A stretch of 64,000 nt of DNA from Sphaerochaeta associata (GTDB lineage: Bacteria > Spirochaetota > Spirochaetia > Sphaerochaetales > Sphaerochaetaceae). Both the position numbers and the translations under genes were made by a program. Location: positions 1,612,001-1,676,000 of the forward strand of contig NZ_CP094929.1 in the NCBI RefSeq assembly GCF_022869165.1. The letters run 5' to 3'. This document shows, piece by piece, positions 62,047 through 64,000 of this stretch. How positions within the stretch are numbered: the stretch's first letter is position 1; every line of letters starts with the position of its first letter. The notes under the pieces were generated by a model that was not told the origin of the DNA, made no database searches, and saw only the letters and a program-made list of their open reading frames with translations.

Positions 62047-63543
62047 TTACTCTACCTCAAATGCCAGACCTGTTCCACAGCTGGGGCACACGGTCATATC
62101 CATGGTGATGGAGGCACCGCAATTGGGGCAGACATATTCGGTCTCTCCATCCTCTTCGTCCTCAACGATATCTACATACTCGTTGATGGTGTCCTTGATT
62201 GCGATGATCTCTTCCTCATTCAAATCACCGAACCCTGCCAACTCCTCGTCACTGAGGTTGATGAACTCTTCAACACTATATACATCGTGGAATTGAAGCT
62301 TCTTGAGCAACATGGAATCGAGGGGGAGTTCAGAAAGTGCAATCTCATCCTCTTCGACAAAGCTCTCAGCCTCCGCCTCAACAGCCACTTCAGTGGCAAC
62401 GAACTCCTGTTGAGGTATCTGTTCCTGTTCAAAGATTGGTTCACCATTACCGAAAATGCTTTCAGCCCTGAACCTGGCTTCCTTGGCGATATCCATCTCA
62501 TCGAATTGGGCCTGGGTTTTCACATCAATCATCCAATCGACCAGTTTATTTGCCAATCGAACATTGAGGCCCTGCTTTCCAATGGCAAGAGAGAGTTGAC
62601 TGTCCTCGACAATCGCTACTGCATGATAAATGTTCTTATCGATGATCACGACATCCTTGACCTGAGCGGGCGACAGGGCGTTGCGGATATAGTTTGCAGG
62701 ATTCGTGTCATAGCGCAGAATATCGATTTTCTCTCCCTCTATCTCACTCATGATAGTCTGAATTCGATTTCCCTTCAACCCGACGCAAGCACCGACCGGA
62801 TCGATATCGTCATTACGGCTGGCTACAGCAACCTTGGAGCGATATCCCGCCTCACGAACAATCTTGATGATGTCAATCTGGTTCTGGGCTATTTCAGGAA
62901 CTTCGACCTCAAAGAGCTTGCGAATCAGTTCGGGGCTGGTCCTGGAGAGGACGACGCGAAGTCCACGTTCTGCTTTTTCGACTTTTTCCACATAGCACTT
63001 GATCTTGTCGTTGCTGCCATAGCTTTCTCGACTGGATTGGTTTCTTCTGGGGAGCAATCCTTCGGTGGTCCCGATATCCACATAGATATCGCCATTGGGA
63101 AGCTGCCGGCGATAGTAGCCGATGATCAACTGTCCTTCCTTGGCCTTGTACTCGCTGTACAGGGTATCCTTCTGGATGTCCCTGAAGCTCTGATGGGCAC
63201 GCTGCTTTGCACTCTGGACGCTGATGCGGTCGAACTCCTTGAGATCGACCGGAATGAGCAATTCGTCGCCGATCTCACACTCCTCATGAATCTCCTTGGC
63301 CTCGCTGAGAGGAATCTCAGTAACCTCATTGTACCAGTTGTCATCGTCAACAATCTTTCTGCGGCTGGCAAGCTCGACCGACATGTAGTCTTCACTGAAT
63401 TCAATGACTGCATTCTCATCGGTACCGAATTTACGTTTATACGCTGCGCGAAGTATGTCCTCGATGGTGCTGATGACCAGCTCTTCGGAAATGTTCTTTT
63501 CCGCTACCATACTCCGGATAGCGTCACCTATTTCAGTTGCCAT
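62047..63543 (-). CDS. nusA: Transcription factor NusA with a C-terminal zinc ribbon
   Basis: NusA (498 aa) modulates pausing, termination and antitermination. The N-terminal domain is followed by S1 (about 135-200), and KH1-KH2 with DPVGACVGLKGNRIQTIMSEIEGEKIDILRY and LAIGKQGLNVRLANKLVDW. The tail is a helix-hairpin-helix-like acidic domain (about 400-465) and then a zinc ribbon, YVCPNCGASITMDMTVCPSCG, with Cys at residues 472, 475, 486 and 489. That ribbon is not part of standard NusA. It overlaps the rimP stop by 11 bases and precedes infB. Confidence 0.96.
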   Translation of the reverse strand: MATEIGDAIRSMVAEKNISEELVISTIEDILRAAYKRKFGTDENAVIEFSEDYMSVELASRRKIVDDDNWYNEVTEIPLSEAKEIHEECEIGDELLIPVDLKEFDRISVQSAKQRAHQSFRDIQKDTLYSEYKAKEGQLIIGYYRRQLPNGDIYVDIGTTEGLLPRRNQSSRESYGSNDKIKCYVEKVEKAERGLRVVLSRTSPELIRKLFEVEVPEIAQNQIDIIKIVREAGYRSKVAVASRNDDIDPVGACVGLKGNRIQTIMSEIEGEKIDILRYDTNPANYIRNALSPAQVKDVVIIDKNIYHAVAIVEDSQLSLAIGKQGLNVRLANKLVDWMIDVKTQAQFDEMDIAKEARFRAESIFGNGEPIFEQEQIPQQEFVATEVAVEAEAESFVEEDEIALSELPLDSMLLKKLQFHDVYSVEEFINLSDEELAGFGDLNEEEIIAIKDTINEYVDIVEDEEDGETEYVCPNCGASITMDMTVCPSCGTGLAFEVE

Positions 63544-64000
63544 GTGAATCGTCCTCCCATCTATAGTCGAGCTTTGCCTTCTGGATGTCGGAAAAAGCTA
63601 CAGACATAGTCTCAATCATCTCTTTTGCATCCTCAATAAAAACCTGTGAGAGCTGTACGGAAGTCTGGTCGGCCTGTGCTATGATTCCACTGACCCACGC
63701 TTCCTTGCTCGTATCATACACTCTGACTCGCTTGCCCGTAAACAAGCCGAACTCGTACACATCCTTAAACGTTCGCTGCAGTCCAGGCGTACTGACTTCG
63801 AGCTGAAGATCACGTTCTCCAAGCTGCAACTCCATACGTGGATACACAAGGCGGTAGACCTTTGCACAGTGGTCAACGCTCACTTCTGCTTCTTTTGCGA
63901 CTATCACCATGGTAACGGTGACACTTTTTCCCCGATCAATGCGATTGATGTCTACCAGAGTAATCCCCATCGCCTCGAGCAGCGGTTCATACTCCATGAA
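63533..64000 (-). CDS. rimP: Ribosome maturation factor RimP (5' end may lie outside the window)
   Basis: RimP (at least 154 aa) assists 30S assembly. YEPLLEAMGITLVDINRI, SVDHCAKVYRLVYPRMEL, LEVSTPGLQRTFKDVYEF and GKRVRVYD match the family's two domains. The ATG at 63997 is only three bases from the window edge; other RimP proteins have 10-15 residues before the LVEALGFELV-type segment, so the true start may lie beyond the window. It heads the rimP-nusA-infB-rbfA-truB operon. Confidence 0.9.
   Translation of the reverse strand, partial: FMEYEPLLEAMGITLVDINRIDRGKSVTVTMVIVAKEAEVSVDHCAKVYRLVYPRMELQLGERDLQLEVSTPGLQRTFKDVYEFGLFTGKRVRVYDTSKEAWVSGIIAQADQTSVQLSQVFIEDAKEMIETMSVAFSDIQKAKLDYRWEDDSHGN

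Noticed and set aside
61936-63609. Long open frame opposite nusA
   Set aside because: It is a codon-bias shadow of nusA; the translated sequence has no domain.
1-64000. Mobile elements, phage genes, integrases or defence systems
   Set aside because: All genes read as housekeeping, transport or envelope functions. The two tRNA genes have no integrase or att-like repeats beside them.

Overview
The window is a dense, almost purely chromosomal housekeeping stretch of a spirochaete. The best match is a Sphaerochaeta-like free-living or gut member of the Spirochaetota. This is inferred from GreA fused to a very long N-terminal region (a spirochaete hallmark), an Rnf complex, LolCDE-type and Lpt transporters, a TctABC uptake system and the overall gene content. 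No phage, insertion sequence, CRISPR array, plasmid or rRNA signal is visible. Gaps between genes are short, many genes overlap by 4 bases, and TTG or GTG starts with good ribosome sites are common.

Layout. 1-6051 (+): the end of an rnf operon (rnfA tail, rnfB), a GH57-like protein lacking the expected catalytic residues, prfB with its programmed +1 frameshift, a PEGA-type protein and ftsY. 6053-10037 (+): an exported protein, then a LolCDE-like permease-ATPase-permease set. 10064-15720: rnz, a degenerate-GGDEF membrane protein (-), an FtsB-like protein, a YrdC-family protein, a DUF1015 protein (-), thiN, a small membrane protein and aroH. 15721-21260 (+): tctC-tctB-tctA, an atypical aroA and a LacI-family regulator, apparently one transcription unit. 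21302-21587: tRNA-Thr (-) and tRNA-Tyr (+), back to back. 21650-30450 (+): YkgJ-type protein, dnaG, rpoD, a zinc-ribbon protein, rnpB, a lipoprotein and a radical SAM/DUF2344 fusion. 30439-31923 (-): a GntR-RCK_C (BusR-like) regulator and mazG. 32030-35736 (+): a GntR/YtrA-type regulator with its ABC transporter, then glmS. 35853-44418 (-): a lipoprotein, a TPR protein, and rpe-dtd-recA-scpA-scpB-rluB-cmk-rpsA. 44516-49135 (+): the greA fusion with an attenuator-like leader, and a GH2 glycosidase. 49070-64000 (-): a long translation and envelope operon, rimP-nusA-infB-rbfA-truB-ribF-rpsO-pnp-dut-lptF-lptG-tgt-murJ.

The most interesting points are: (1) a greA leader with a near-consensus promoter followed 16 bases later by an intrinsic terminator, the same layout as E. 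coli GraL; (2) a group of genes (rnz, a small membrane gene, rpe, mazG, perhaps the GH2 gene) whose promoter -10 box ends 6-7 bases before the start codon and which lack a ribosome site, so they look leaderless; (3) an atypical EPSP-synthase-like enzyme translationally coupled to a TctABC transporter and a LacI regulator; (4) a BusR-like candidate c-di-AMP sensor; (5) a GH57 pseudoenzyme next to rnf; (6) a zinc ribbon on the end of NusA. All assignments come from reading motifs by eye; no database search was run.
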